Below, piece after piece: positions 1-6,656 of a stretch of 18,748 nucleotides of DNA. The translations under genes and the position numbers were made by a program. The DNA is from Chth-196 sp044370935. GTDB taxonomy: Bacteria; Verrucomicrobiota; Verrucomicrobiia; Chthoniobacterales; Chthoniobacteraceae. Numbering within the stretch: the stretch's first letter is position 1; the number at the start of each line of letters is the position of its first letter. A model generated the notes under the pieces. That model worked only from the letters and a program-made list of their open reading frames with translations. It made no database searches and was not told the DNA's origin. The DNA lies in contig JBILUQ010000051.1 in assembly GCA_044370935.1 (NCBI GenBank), forward strand, positions 1 to 18,748. The letters are read 5' to 3'.

Positions 1-116
1 TGGTCGCAAATCCACAGCAGACCGCTTACAGACTCGGCAGCCTGCTGCCACTCATTCGGTTGGCAGCCAATCGAGGGCTTGTCCTCCGAGTTTGTTGGTT
101 TGTCTGTGAAGCCCAT
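1..116 (-). CDS. Start of an unidentified gene, cut by the left edge
   Basis: On the minus strand an ATG at 116-114 opens a frame that stays open to the edge of the window (38 full codons). The peptide starts MGFTDKPTNSEDKPS and reaches SGLLWICD. A purine-rich stretch (GAAGGCGGGG) lies just upstream and is the closest thing to a ribosome binding site in the window. The sequence ending LLWICD resembles the start of a PAS sensor domain, where a Leu/Val-Trp-x-x-Asp pattern is common, so a sensor kinase or regulator is possible; this is only a guess from about ten residues. The frame is short enough to be open by chance. The family cannot be named from this fragment. Confidence 0.42.
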   Translation of the reverse strand, partial: MGFTDKPTNSEDKPSIGCQPNEWQQAAESVSGLLWICD

Positions 117-516
117 GGTCCCCGCCTTCAATTACTCCTACGGAAACGGGAGGCTGGGTGGGGTTGAATTTGTTTGATGTAAATTTTCAGTGCCCTTTGT
201 CAGCGCGTTTCAAGGGCCGGGGTTAGAGCGCCCGCAAGCTGACTGCACCCATCCCACCGTCGCACTTCTGAGCTACCCGGCGCCGCCGCGCCCCTTTCTC
301 CTTTCGGTTAAGCTAGGCTGCAAGGACCCTCACCCGCGGAACCAGTGGGCGTCATTTTACTCACACAATTGCCGTTTTGAGTCCGCTTCCGATCACGCGG
401 TTGGATCAAGTGATCGTATCCGCCTGAGACCGTCCGCCCTTGCGAAGTACGCCGATTTTTCACCAAAACTCATGTTCCGAACTTCTCTCCTTCCCCAAGC
501 TCGGTTCTTTCCTACG
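117..516. other. Gene-poor region upstream of the acetyltransferase
   Basis: No convincing gene was found on either strand. A plus-strand frame runs through it in phase with the acetyltransferase from 190, but its first 123 residues have no family-like sequence (Pro- and Arg-rich, with scattered Cys) and would make the enzyme far longer than its family, so this part is read as untranslated. It lies between two divergent genes and should hold promoters for both. A TTGAAT box at 164 and a TTGATG box at 174 have no matching -10 box at normal spacing, so no promoter is assigned. Confidence 0.5.
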
Positions 517-520
517 ATGC

Positions 521-548
521 CGGACTTCGGTACTCATGCCGAAGTCCG
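521..548 (+). repeat. Perfect 10-bp inverted repeat (hairpin) before the acetyltransferase start
   Basis: CGGACTTCGG (521-530) and its exact reverse complement CCGAAGTCCG (539-548) flank an 8-base loop. The second arm ends 10 bases before the ATG at 559. There is no T-run after it, so it is not an ordinary intrinsic terminator. If the transcript starts upstream, the hairpin would sit in the 5' leader beside the start codon, where it could limit translation; it could also be a protein binding site on DNA. The repeat itself is certain, its role is inferred. Confidence 0.6.
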
Positions 549-558
549 CGCTTGTGAC

Positions 559-1041
559 ATGCTTCACCAACTCAGACCAGCCACCAATCAAGACGCCGCA
601 GCTGTTCAGTCGCTGGTTTTCGGCGCGCTGGAGGAGTACGGGCTCAGGGCGGATCCGGACAACACAGACGCGGATCTCTGCGATATCGAGGCCACCTACT
701 GGCGAGCCGGCGGTCGTTTTGACGTTTTGACCGATTCTGAGGGGGCGGTACTCGGAACGGTGGCGCTTTTTCGAGTTAACCCGACGACATGCGAGCTTAG
801 GAAGATGTATCTAGTCCGGGCGGAGCGCGGTAAGGGGCTGGGGCGCATTCTGCTGGAGCATGCGATTGAACGGGCCGCGGAATTGGGCTTTGACCGGATG
901 GTGCTCGAGACGGCTTCCGCGCTGCGGGAGGCGGTCTCGTTGTATGAGAAAAGAGGATTCCACCGCTATAATCCGTGCCACATGGCAGCTCGATGTGACG
1001 CTGCGTATTATCTCGAGTTGAGTGTCTCTAAGCGGAGATAG
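559..1041 (+). CDS. GNAT-family N-acetyltransferase
   Basis: A 160-residue acyl-CoA-dependent acetyltransferase, cytoplasmic, substrate unknown. The GNAT fold is visible in order: an N-terminal RPATNQDAAAVQ strand and helix (residues 6-17), a central strand with GTVALFRV, the ELRKMYL strand, then the acetyl-CoA pyrophosphate loop written here as RGKGLGR (Q/R-x-x-G-x-G/A pattern), followed by helix LLEHAIERA and the C-terminal LYEKRGFHRY typical of the fold. The length matches a single-domain GNAT. I chose the ATG at 559 because similarity to the family starts there; the in-frame ATG at 517 would add 14 residues and put the hairpin inside the gene, and a start at 190 adds 123 residues unlike the family. 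No Shine-Dalgarno is visible. It stands alone, 171 bases before the efflux operon and on the same strand, so it is probably a separate transcription unit. Confidence 0.85.
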   Translation: MLHQLRPATNQDAAAVQSLVFGALEEYGLRADPDNTDADLCDIEATYWRAGGRFDVLTDSEGAVLGTVALFRVNPTTCELRKMYLVRAERGKGLGRILLEHAIERAAELGFDRMVLETASALREAVSLYEKRGFHRYNPCHMAARCDAAYYLELSVSKRR

Positions 1042-1180
1042 CATTGCGGTGTGGCAGATTCAAATGCCGGGGGATGACCCCGACGGGTTGGGCGGCGATG
1101 TCGACTATTCGAACCTACAGCCTGCTACGCGGAGCTGCCTGCTGTTAATAACATTGTGTTGTGCATGCATTCTCAGGGGT

Positions 1181-1202
1181 GATTAAGTGAGCTCACCTAA
1201 TC
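1181..1202. promoter_or_regulatory. 22-bp near-perfect palindrome, candidate operator of the first efflux operon
   Basis: The site is symmetric at 10 of 11 base pairs, with the core GTGAGCTCAC (1187-1196) and flanking arms GATTA and TAATC. It ends 10 bases before the start codon of the channel gene. Dyads of this size and position are usual for helix-turn-helix repressors that control efflux operons. No regulator gene is in the window and no clear -35/-10 pair was found, although a weak pair (TTGTGC at 1159, ATTAAG at 1182) would put the palindrome over the -10 box. By a simple count such a dyad is expected less than once in a window this size. The role is inferred from symmetry and position. 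Confidence 0.5.
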
Positions 1203-1212
1203 GGTCGGCCAA

Positions 1213-2535
1213 ATGAAGTCTTTCACCCCTCAAATTCTTGGATCGTTTTTGCTGCTGACCTCCTGCGTGCAGTTCAAGCCGCGTCCTATCTCTGCTGAGC
1301 ATTCCAGCGCCGAGTTTGGCAAGAGATCTTTAAACGACAGTGGACTCAATGATTTTTTGGCGGAGCAGGGCGCTTTGAACCTGCCATGGAATGTCGACAA
1401 GCTCTCGCTTGTGTCGGTTTACTTTCATCCTGATGTCGCCCTTGCGCGGGCGGAGGCGGACGAAGCGGCGGCACGTCTGGATACCGCCCAGATGCGACCG
1501 AATCCGGTGTTGACCTTTTCACCGCAGTTTGCGAGTTCGCGGCCGCCGGTCTTCACTCCGTGGTTCCTGGGGGCCAATCTGCAAGTGCCGATTGAAACGG
1601 TGGGAAAGCGGGCCAAGCGCATGGATCAGGCGATTGCGGCGGCGGAAGCAGCGATCTGGAGGGTTTCAGCACGGGCGTGGTTGGCGCGCTCGCGGGTGCG
1701 GGCCGCGATGCTGGATTCACATGCGGCGCTGCAAAATGCACGACTACTCGAGGTCGAACAGCATTTGCATCAAGAGGCGATTAAAAAATTAGCGGCGCAG
1801 CTGGAAGCGGGGGAGGTGTCTCTATTCGAACTTACTCAGGCACGGTTGATGTTGAATCGAGCACGACTCGCTTTAGAAGACGCACAGCGGCTCGTTGCGA
1901 CTGCGCATAATCGTCTCGCCGCTTCTTTGGGTGTTCCCGTAAGTTCGATCCAAGGAGTCCAGTTTGATTTTTCGAGTTTCGAGAAATTGCCCGAGCCAAA
2001 GCAGGGCAAACAGCGTGCCCTTACACAGCGCGCTGATCTGCTCGCGCTTTTGTCTGAATACGCCGCCGCGGAATGCTCGTTGAGGTTGGAGGTTGCAAAG
2101 CAATATCCCGACGTCAACATCGGCCCGGGGTACGATTACAACTCCGGGCAAAACCGTTGGCAGCTGGCGTTTAATTTGCCGGTCTTATTTAATCGAAACA
2201 GTGGTCCGATCGGCGAAGCGGAGGCGAGGCGGTGTACGGCGGAAAAACGTTTTCTGGCCCAGCAGGCTGCCATCGAGGGCGAGCTGAATGTGGCTCTTGC
2301 AGCCTACCAAGCGTCCCGCGCGAAGGCGGCCACGGCAGAGCAGTTGGCAAAGGAGGCGGCTGCAGCATCTCAGGCAACCAAGAGTATGGTGCTCGCGGGC
2401 GCGGTTTCGGCGCTGGATTTCACCCGCCGGGAGATCGAGGCAAGCGCTGCTAACATAGCGCTCCAATCCGCGCGCATCGAAGCCCAAACCGCCGCAGGCG
2501 CACTCGAAGACGCAATGCAATCACCGCTCAGGTAA
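1213..2535 (+). CDS. TolC-family outer-membrane efflux lipoprotein (CusC/CzcC-like)
   Basis: The outer-membrane channel of a tripartite RND efflux system, 440 residues, a normal length. A lipoprotein signal is plain: hydrophobic stretch ILGSFLLLTSC with lipobox L-T-S-C and the modified cysteine at residue 18. Family features follow: a repeat of long coiled helices (DVALARAEADEAAARLD, then QEAIKKLAAQLEAG with ELTQARLMLNRARLALEDAQ), the signature PIETVGKRAKR near residue 120, which corresponds to the P-x-E-x-G-G-K-R motif of heavy-metal OMFs, and the second-half copy FNLPVLFNRNSGPIGEAEAR. It is the first gene of an operon with the adaptor (8-base gap) and pump. No ribosome binding site is visible before the ATG, and the palindrome at 1181 is a likely control site. 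The substrate cannot be told from the channel. Confidence 0.92.
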   Translation: MKSFTPQILGSFLLLTSCVQFKPRPISAEHSSAEFGKRSLNDSGLNDFLAEQGALNLPWNVDKLSLVSVYFHPDVALARAEADEAAARLDTAQMRPNPVLTFSPQFASSRPPVFTPWFLGANLQVPIETVGKRAKRMDQAIAAAEAAIWRVSARAWLARSRVRAAMLDSHAALQNARLLEVEQHLHQEAIKKLAAQLEAGEVSLFELTQARLMLNRARLALEDAQRLVATAHNRLAASLGVPVSSIQGVQFDFSSFEKLPEPKQGKQRALTQRADLLALLSEYAAAECSLRLEVAKQYPDVNIGPGYDYNSGQNRWQLAFNLPVLFNRNSGPIGEAEARRCTAEKRFLAQQAAIEGELNVALAAYQASRAKAATAEQLAKEAAAASQATKSMVLAGAVSALDFTRREIEASAANIALQSARIEAQTAAGALEDAMQSPLR

Positions 2536-2543
2536 TTTCCCAA

Positions 2544-3512
2544 ATGAAAATTCTTTTTTTACCTCTGATTTTCACGGCTGCTCTCCAAGCGGCGGAATCG
2601 GCTACTGGTTCACCCGCTTCAATCACGCGGGAGTTGGATTTGGTGGTTCTCACGCTCAAGCCTGAGGCGGAAAAGAGTCTTCGATTGAAGACGGTTGTTG
2701 CAGAGAAAAAAGTGGTTCCGGGGGTGCGCTTATTCTCGGGTGAAGTGGTAATCCCCCTCGCAGCGGAGGGCAAAGTGGTGGCGCCATTTCTTGGTGGAAC
2801 CGTGGATGAAGTCCTAAGGTTGGCTGACCTTCAGGCGGCTGCCGATGGTCGTTTGCAGCAGGCCCAGTTGCAGATCGATGCGGCGGCCATTGCATTGGAG
2901 CGCGCGCAAAAAATGTTAAGCGCCGAGGCCGGCAGTGTTCGAGGCGTGGATGAAGCGAAGACGGCGCTTGCGCTTGCCGAGTCTGCAAAAACAACTGCGC
3001 GCATGCAGCGGGAGTTGCTCGGCACCGCTGTGGGACAGGGTGGGCCACGACGGGCATGGGTGCGTGTGGCTATCTACAGCGGCGAGGCCGCGCTGCTTGA
3101 TCCCAAAGCAGAGGTCAGTATTCAGCCATTCGGGTCTGCGTTATCTCAGTCCGCCAAGCCAGTGGCCGGGCCTCCAACTGCCAACGGGTTCATGCATACG
3201 ATCGACTTGTACTATGAGTTGCCGGTCAAAACGCCACTTAGGGCAGGCCAACGTGTCGCTGTTGAGATTCCCACACTCGAAGGAAAGCTCCATTGTGTGA
3301 CGATCCCCTTTAAGGCGGTTCTGCATGATATTCACGGTGGACAGTGGGTCTACGTCCAGACGAAGGAGCACACCTTCACGCGTCGTAGGATTCAGGTTCT
3401 GCGGGTTGCGGGTGGGGACGCGATTCTCGAAGGGGATTTTCCAGAGGGCACTCTGGTCGTAACTGATGGCAGTACGGAGCTCTTCGGCACCGAGTTCATG
3501 ACCGGTAAATAA
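2544..3512 (+). CDS. Compact RND periplasmic adaptor (membrane fusion protein)
   Basis: The periplasmic adaptor linking channel and pump, 322 residues. It has a Sec signal peptide (MKILFLPLIFTAALQA, cut near residue 17). The expected order is partly visible: an early beta strand region (residues 30-80, with FSGEVVIPLAAEGKVVAP), an alpha-helical hairpin at about 93-160 (LQQAQLQIDAAAIALERAQ and VDEAKTALALAESAKT), a beta-barrel region from AWVRVAIYSGEAALLDPKA (171-189) through LRAGQRVAVEIP (232-243), and a membrane-proximal end with IPFKAVLHD (254-262). It is shorter than CusB or CzcB. The usual lipoyl half motifs with their Gly-x-x-Val/Gly-x-x-Leu turns on each side of the hairpin are not recognisable: the sequence passes from GGTVDEVLRLADLQ straight into the hairpin and from GTAVGQGG straight into the barrel. 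No frameshift is evident. It sits between channel and pump with gaps of 8 and 12 bases. Confidence 0.85.
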   Translation: MKILFLPLIFTAALQAAESATGSPASITRELDLVVLTLKPEAEKSLRLKTVVAEKKVVPGVRLFSGEVVIPLAAEGKVVAPFLGGTVDEVLRLADLQAAADGRLQQAQLQIDAAAIALERAQKMLSAEAGSVRGVDEAKTALALAESAKTTARMQRELLGTAVGQGGPRRAWVRVAIYSGEAALLDPKAEVSIQPFGSALSQSAKPVAGPPTANGFMHTIDLYYELPVKTPLRAGQRVAVEIPTLEGKLHCVTIPFKAVLHDIHGGQWVYVQTKEHTFTRRRIQVLRVAGGDAILEGDFPEGTLVVTDGSTELFGTEFMTGK

Positions 3513-3524
3513 CCCAACGCGCGC

Positions 3525-6500
3525 ATGCTGAACTCCATTGTTTCCTGGGCGCTGAACATGCGCGTGCTTGTGGTTTCGTTGGCGTTTGCGATCCTTGTGA
3601 TAGGGATCAATTCCGCGCGTCACGCGCCGCTTGATGTATTCCCCGAGTTTGCTCCGCCCCTAGTTGAGGTGCAGACGGAGGTCCCCGGACTGTCAACCGA
3701 AGAGGTCGATCTGTTAGTCACCGTGCCGTTGGAAAACTCACTCAACGGTCTGCCGTTTTTGCAGACGCTCAGATCTAAGTCGGTACTAGGTTTGTCCTCG
3801 GTAGTGATGATTTTTGAGACGGGGACAGACATTTTGAAAGCCAGGCAGCTTGTTCAGGAGCGACTTAATCTTGCGCAGAACCGACTGCCGGCGGTGGTAA
3901 AGCCCCCGGTGCTGATGGCACCGTACTCTTCGCTAAGCCGAGTTTTGAAGGTCGGGCTGACTTCAAAAAGTCTCTCCCAGACGGAAATCAGCGAGCTGGC
4001 CAGATGGACCATGCGGCCGCGCTTGATGGCGGTCAAAGGTGTCGCCAACGTGGCGATCTGGGGGCAGCGAGACAAACAGTATCAGGTGCTCGTGGACCCG
4101 CAGAGGCTAAGGGCTGCGGGGATCACTCTGGATGCTGTAGTTAGAGCGGCGGGTGATGCAACGGTGATCAGTGCCGGAGGCTTTATCGACACGCCGAACC
4201 AGCGCCTAAGTGTTGCGCAGCTATCTCTCATCAACACTGCAGCTGATCTGGCGAGAACGGTCGTGGAGTTTCGAGAGGGCGCGCCGATTCGGCTTGGTGA
4301 CATCGCAGAGGTGAAGGAGGGAAATCCGGCGCCCATTGGAGACGCTGTCATCAATGACGGTGACGGGCTCCTTTTGATTGTCGAAAAGCAGCCGTGGGGC
4401 AATACGCTTGATGTGACCAAGGGAGTGGAGAAGGCGCTCGAGGAGCTGCGGCCCGCGGTGCCTGGCATCGAGATCGACAGCACGATCTTTAGACCGGCAA
4501 CGTTTATACAGCTCTCAATTGATAATCTCGCTGAGGCAATGTGGCTGGGCTGTGCCCTCGTGTGCGCAGTGTTGGCGATCTTTCTTGGAAATTGGCGAAC
4601 CACTTTGATCAGTGTGACCGCAATTCCTCTTTCGCTCGGGGCTGCTCTTTTGGCTTTGTCTTGGCGTGGTGAGACCATCAACACCATGGTGCTTGCGGGC
4701 TTGGTCATTGCACTCGGGGAGGTAGTCGATGACGCGATCATCGACGTGGAAAACATTCTCCGGCGGCTCCGTCAGAACCCTGACAAGCCGAGGTTTAATG
4801 TGGTGTTGGAGGCGTCTCTTGAAGTGCGGAGCGCGGTTGTGTACGCCAGCTTGATTATCGTGTTGGTTTTCGTGCCAGTCTTCTATCTGCCAGGGCTGGC
4901 GGGAGCTTTTTTTAAGCCGCTAGCCTTGAGTTATATCATTGCGATCGGTGCGTCTCTCGTAGTTGCTCTCACAGTCACTCCAGCTCTAAGCTTGATACTG
5001 CTCGACCCGGCGCATGTGTCCGCGAGGGATCCAATAATTGCGCGAAGCTTCAAGGCTGCCTACATGCGAGTGCTCCCATTTTTCGCGCGACGCCCATGGC
5101 TGGCAGTCTTTCTCGTTGCGTCTGCGTTGGCTTGCACGGCGCTCGTGTGGCGGACCCAGCTCAAAGAGGAATTTCTTCCAAACTTCAAGGAGCGCGATTT
5201 TCTAATGCACTGGCTCGAAAAGCCAAATACGAGCGTCGAGGCCAGCAAGCGTATCACGCTCGCCGCCGCGACTGATTTAATGAAAGTCTCCGGAGTGCGT
5301 AATCAGGGCGCGCACATTGGCCGCGCCGAAGTGGCCGATGAGGTAGTGGGGCCGGATTTTACGGAACTGTGGATCAGCGTTGATCCCAAGGCCGATTATG
5401 AGCCAACGATACGCAAGATCCAGACTGTCGTGGATGGGTACCCTGGATTGACTCGTGATTTGCTGACGTTCCTCAGAGAGCGCATCAAGGAGGTGCTTAC
5501 GGGTGCGAGCGCGAGCGTCGTGGTGCGGATTTTTGGGCCTGACTTGGACGCACTGAGGGATCATTCCGCAGAGGTGAGTGCTGCGATCAGGGAGGTGTCC
5601 GGCGTGAGTGCTCTGAAGGTGGAGTCGCTGTCATTGGTGCCACAGATCACCGTGAAGGTGCGCCCTGATCGCGCCGCTGTTCATGGATTGACTGTGAGAA
5701 GGGTGCGTCAGGCTGTGGCGGCGATGGTAGGCGGAAAAAAAGTGGGCGAGGTGTACCGAGAGCAGCGCGTGCATGATGTGGTGGTATGGAGCCAGCCCGG
5801 AGTGCGTGATTCCTACAGTGCACTCTGTGATCTTTTGCTCGAGACACCAAACGGGGGGCACGCACGACTTTCCGATGTGGCCGAGTTGGCGATCGTGCCG
5901 ACACCGAATGCGATAAAGCGCGAGGGGGCTTCGCGCAGGATCGATGTGACTTGTAATGTCACCGGACGAGCGCTGGGCGAAGCGGTGAAGGAAATTGAGC
6001 GGCGCGTTGCTGGGATCTCATTCAAGTCGGGCCATCACGCGGAGGTGCTGGGAGAATGGGCGGAACGTCAGGCTGCGCAGCGCCGGCTTGGTTGGTTGGC
6101 GTGCGGTTCCCTGTTCGGGGTCTTCCTAATCCTGCTCTCAGATTTTAAGAGTGTCAGGTTGAGCTTGCTCGTCGGTTTCACGCTCCCATTCGCGCTGGTC
6201 GGCGGTGTCTTTTCAGTCTGGTGTTTCGGGGCGGGGATGCTTTCGCTGGGCTCGCTTGTGGGTTTTGTGACAGTCCTTGGGATCGCGGCACGCAATGGAA
6301 TCCTTCTGATGAGCCACTATGAGCACCTGCACAGGAGCGAAGGTGTGGATTTTGACTTTGGAGCTTTGTTGCGTGGCAGTGAAGAGCGGCTTGTGCCGAT
6401 TTTGATGACCGCAGGCACGGCCGCGCTTGCCTTGGTGCCGCTGATTCTAAAAGGGGACGTGCCGGGAAATGAGATCGAGCGTCCGCTCGCGCTTGTAATC

Positions 6501-6596
6501 GTTGGAGGACTGGTGACCAGCACGGTCCTGAATCTTTTTTTACTGCCAGCGCTTTATTGGCGGTTCGGCGGCGCGCATTCGCGGACAGTTCGTTAG
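3525..6596 (+). CDS. Heavy-metal-type RND efflux pump (CzcA/CusA family, divergent)
   Basis: The inner-membrane proton-driven pump, 1023 residues, full length for RND transporters. The N-terminal membrane helix (RVLVVSLAFAILVIGI) is followed by DVFPEFAPPLVEVQTEVPGL, the family's conserved porter-domain entry, then a duplicated layout of two porter regions and two sets of membrane helices. The proton-relay helix is ALGEVVDDAIIDVEN, with E399, D402, D403, D407 and E409; CzcA itself has D-x5-D-x6-E here, so the acidic pattern is different and richer. FVPVFYLPGLAGAFFKPLA (449-467) and GIAARNGILLMSHYEHL near the end are family hallmarks. The porter sequence LRERIKEVLTGASASVVVRIFG has no methionine where CusA carries its copper/silver ligands, so Cu(I)/Ag(I) transport is not supported. 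Third gene of the operon. The ion is not known. Confidence 0.93.
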   Translation: MLNSIVSWALNMRVLVVSLAFAILVIGINSARHAPLDVFPEFAPPLVEVQTEVPGLSTEEVDLLVTVPLENSLNGLPFLQTLRSKSVLGLSSVVMIFETGTDILKARQLVQERLNLAQNRLPAVVKPPVLMAPYSSLSRVLKVGLTSKSLSQTEISELARWTMRPRLMAVKGVANVAIWGQRDKQYQVLVDPQRLRAAGITLDAVVRAAGDATVISAGGFIDTPNQRLSVAQLSLINTAADLARTVVEFREGAPIRLGDIAEVKEGNPAPIGDAVINDGDGLLLIVEKQPWGNTLDVTKGVEKALEELRPAVPGIEIDSTIFRPATFIQLSIDNLAEAMWLGCALVCAVLAIFLGNWRTTLISVTAIPLSLGAALLALSWRGETINTMVLAGLVIALGEVVDDAIIDVENILRRLRQNPDKPRFNVVLEASLEVRSAVVYASLIIVLVFVPVFYLPGLAGAFFKPLALSYIIAIGASLVVALTVTPALSLILLDPAHVSARDPIIARSFKAAYMRVLPFFARRPWLAVFLVASALACTALVWRTQLKEEFLPNFKERDFLMHWLEKPNTSVEASKRITLAAATDLMKVSGVRNQGAHIGRAEVADEVVGPDFTELWISVDPKADYEPTIRKIQTVVDGYPGLTRDLLTFLRERIKEVLTGASASVVVRIFGPDLDALRDHSAEVSAAIREVSGVSALKVESLSLVPQITVKVRPDRAAVHGLTVRRVRQAVAAMVGGKKVGEVYREQRVHDVVVWSQPGVRDSYSALCDLLLETPNGGHARLSDVAELAIVPTPNAIKREGASRRIDVTCNVTGRALGEAVKEIERRVAGISFKSGHHAEVLGEWAERQAAQRRLGWLACGSLFGVFLILLSDFKSVRLSLLVGFTLPFALVGGVFSVWCFGAGMLSLGSLVGFVTVLGIAARNGILLMSHYEHLHRSEGVDFDFGALLRGSEERLVPILMTAGTAALALVPLILKGDVPGNEIERPLALVIVGGLVTSTVLNLFLLPALYWRFGGAHSRTVR

Positions 6597-6597
6597 C

Positions 6598-6650
6598 ATC
6601 AGCTGATCAGCTATTTGAAGTGTAGCGTAGGTTGAACAATTTAAGCTGAT
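6598..6650. repeat. Overlapping small palindromes between pump and the 581-aa gene
   Basis: ATCAGCTGAT (6598-6607) and AGCTGATCAGCT (6601-6612) are two overlapping perfect palindromes formed by a tandem 8-base unit. A further AGCTGAT at 6644-6650 can pair with ATCAGCT at 6606-6612. They fill most of the 60 bases after the pump's stop codon. There is no T-run, so a standard terminator is unlikely. Palindromes this short do arise by chance. Confidence 0.4.
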
Positions 6651-6656
6651 GGCTCT

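Noticed and set aside
210..290. tRNA-like fragments (GGTTAGAGCGCCCGC on plus; GGGTAGCTCAG on minus)
   Set aside because: Neither strand gives a full cloverleaf: no T-loop TTCGA-type sequence and no matching acceptor stem at the right spacing.
190..558. N-terminal extension of the acetyltransferase from 190
   Set aside because: It adds 123 residues with no family similarity and would give 283 residues where single-domain GNATs have about 160.
1068..1082. CGGGG/CCCCG hairpin after the acetyltransferase stop as a terminator
   Set aside because: The stem is only 5 bp and there is no T-run.
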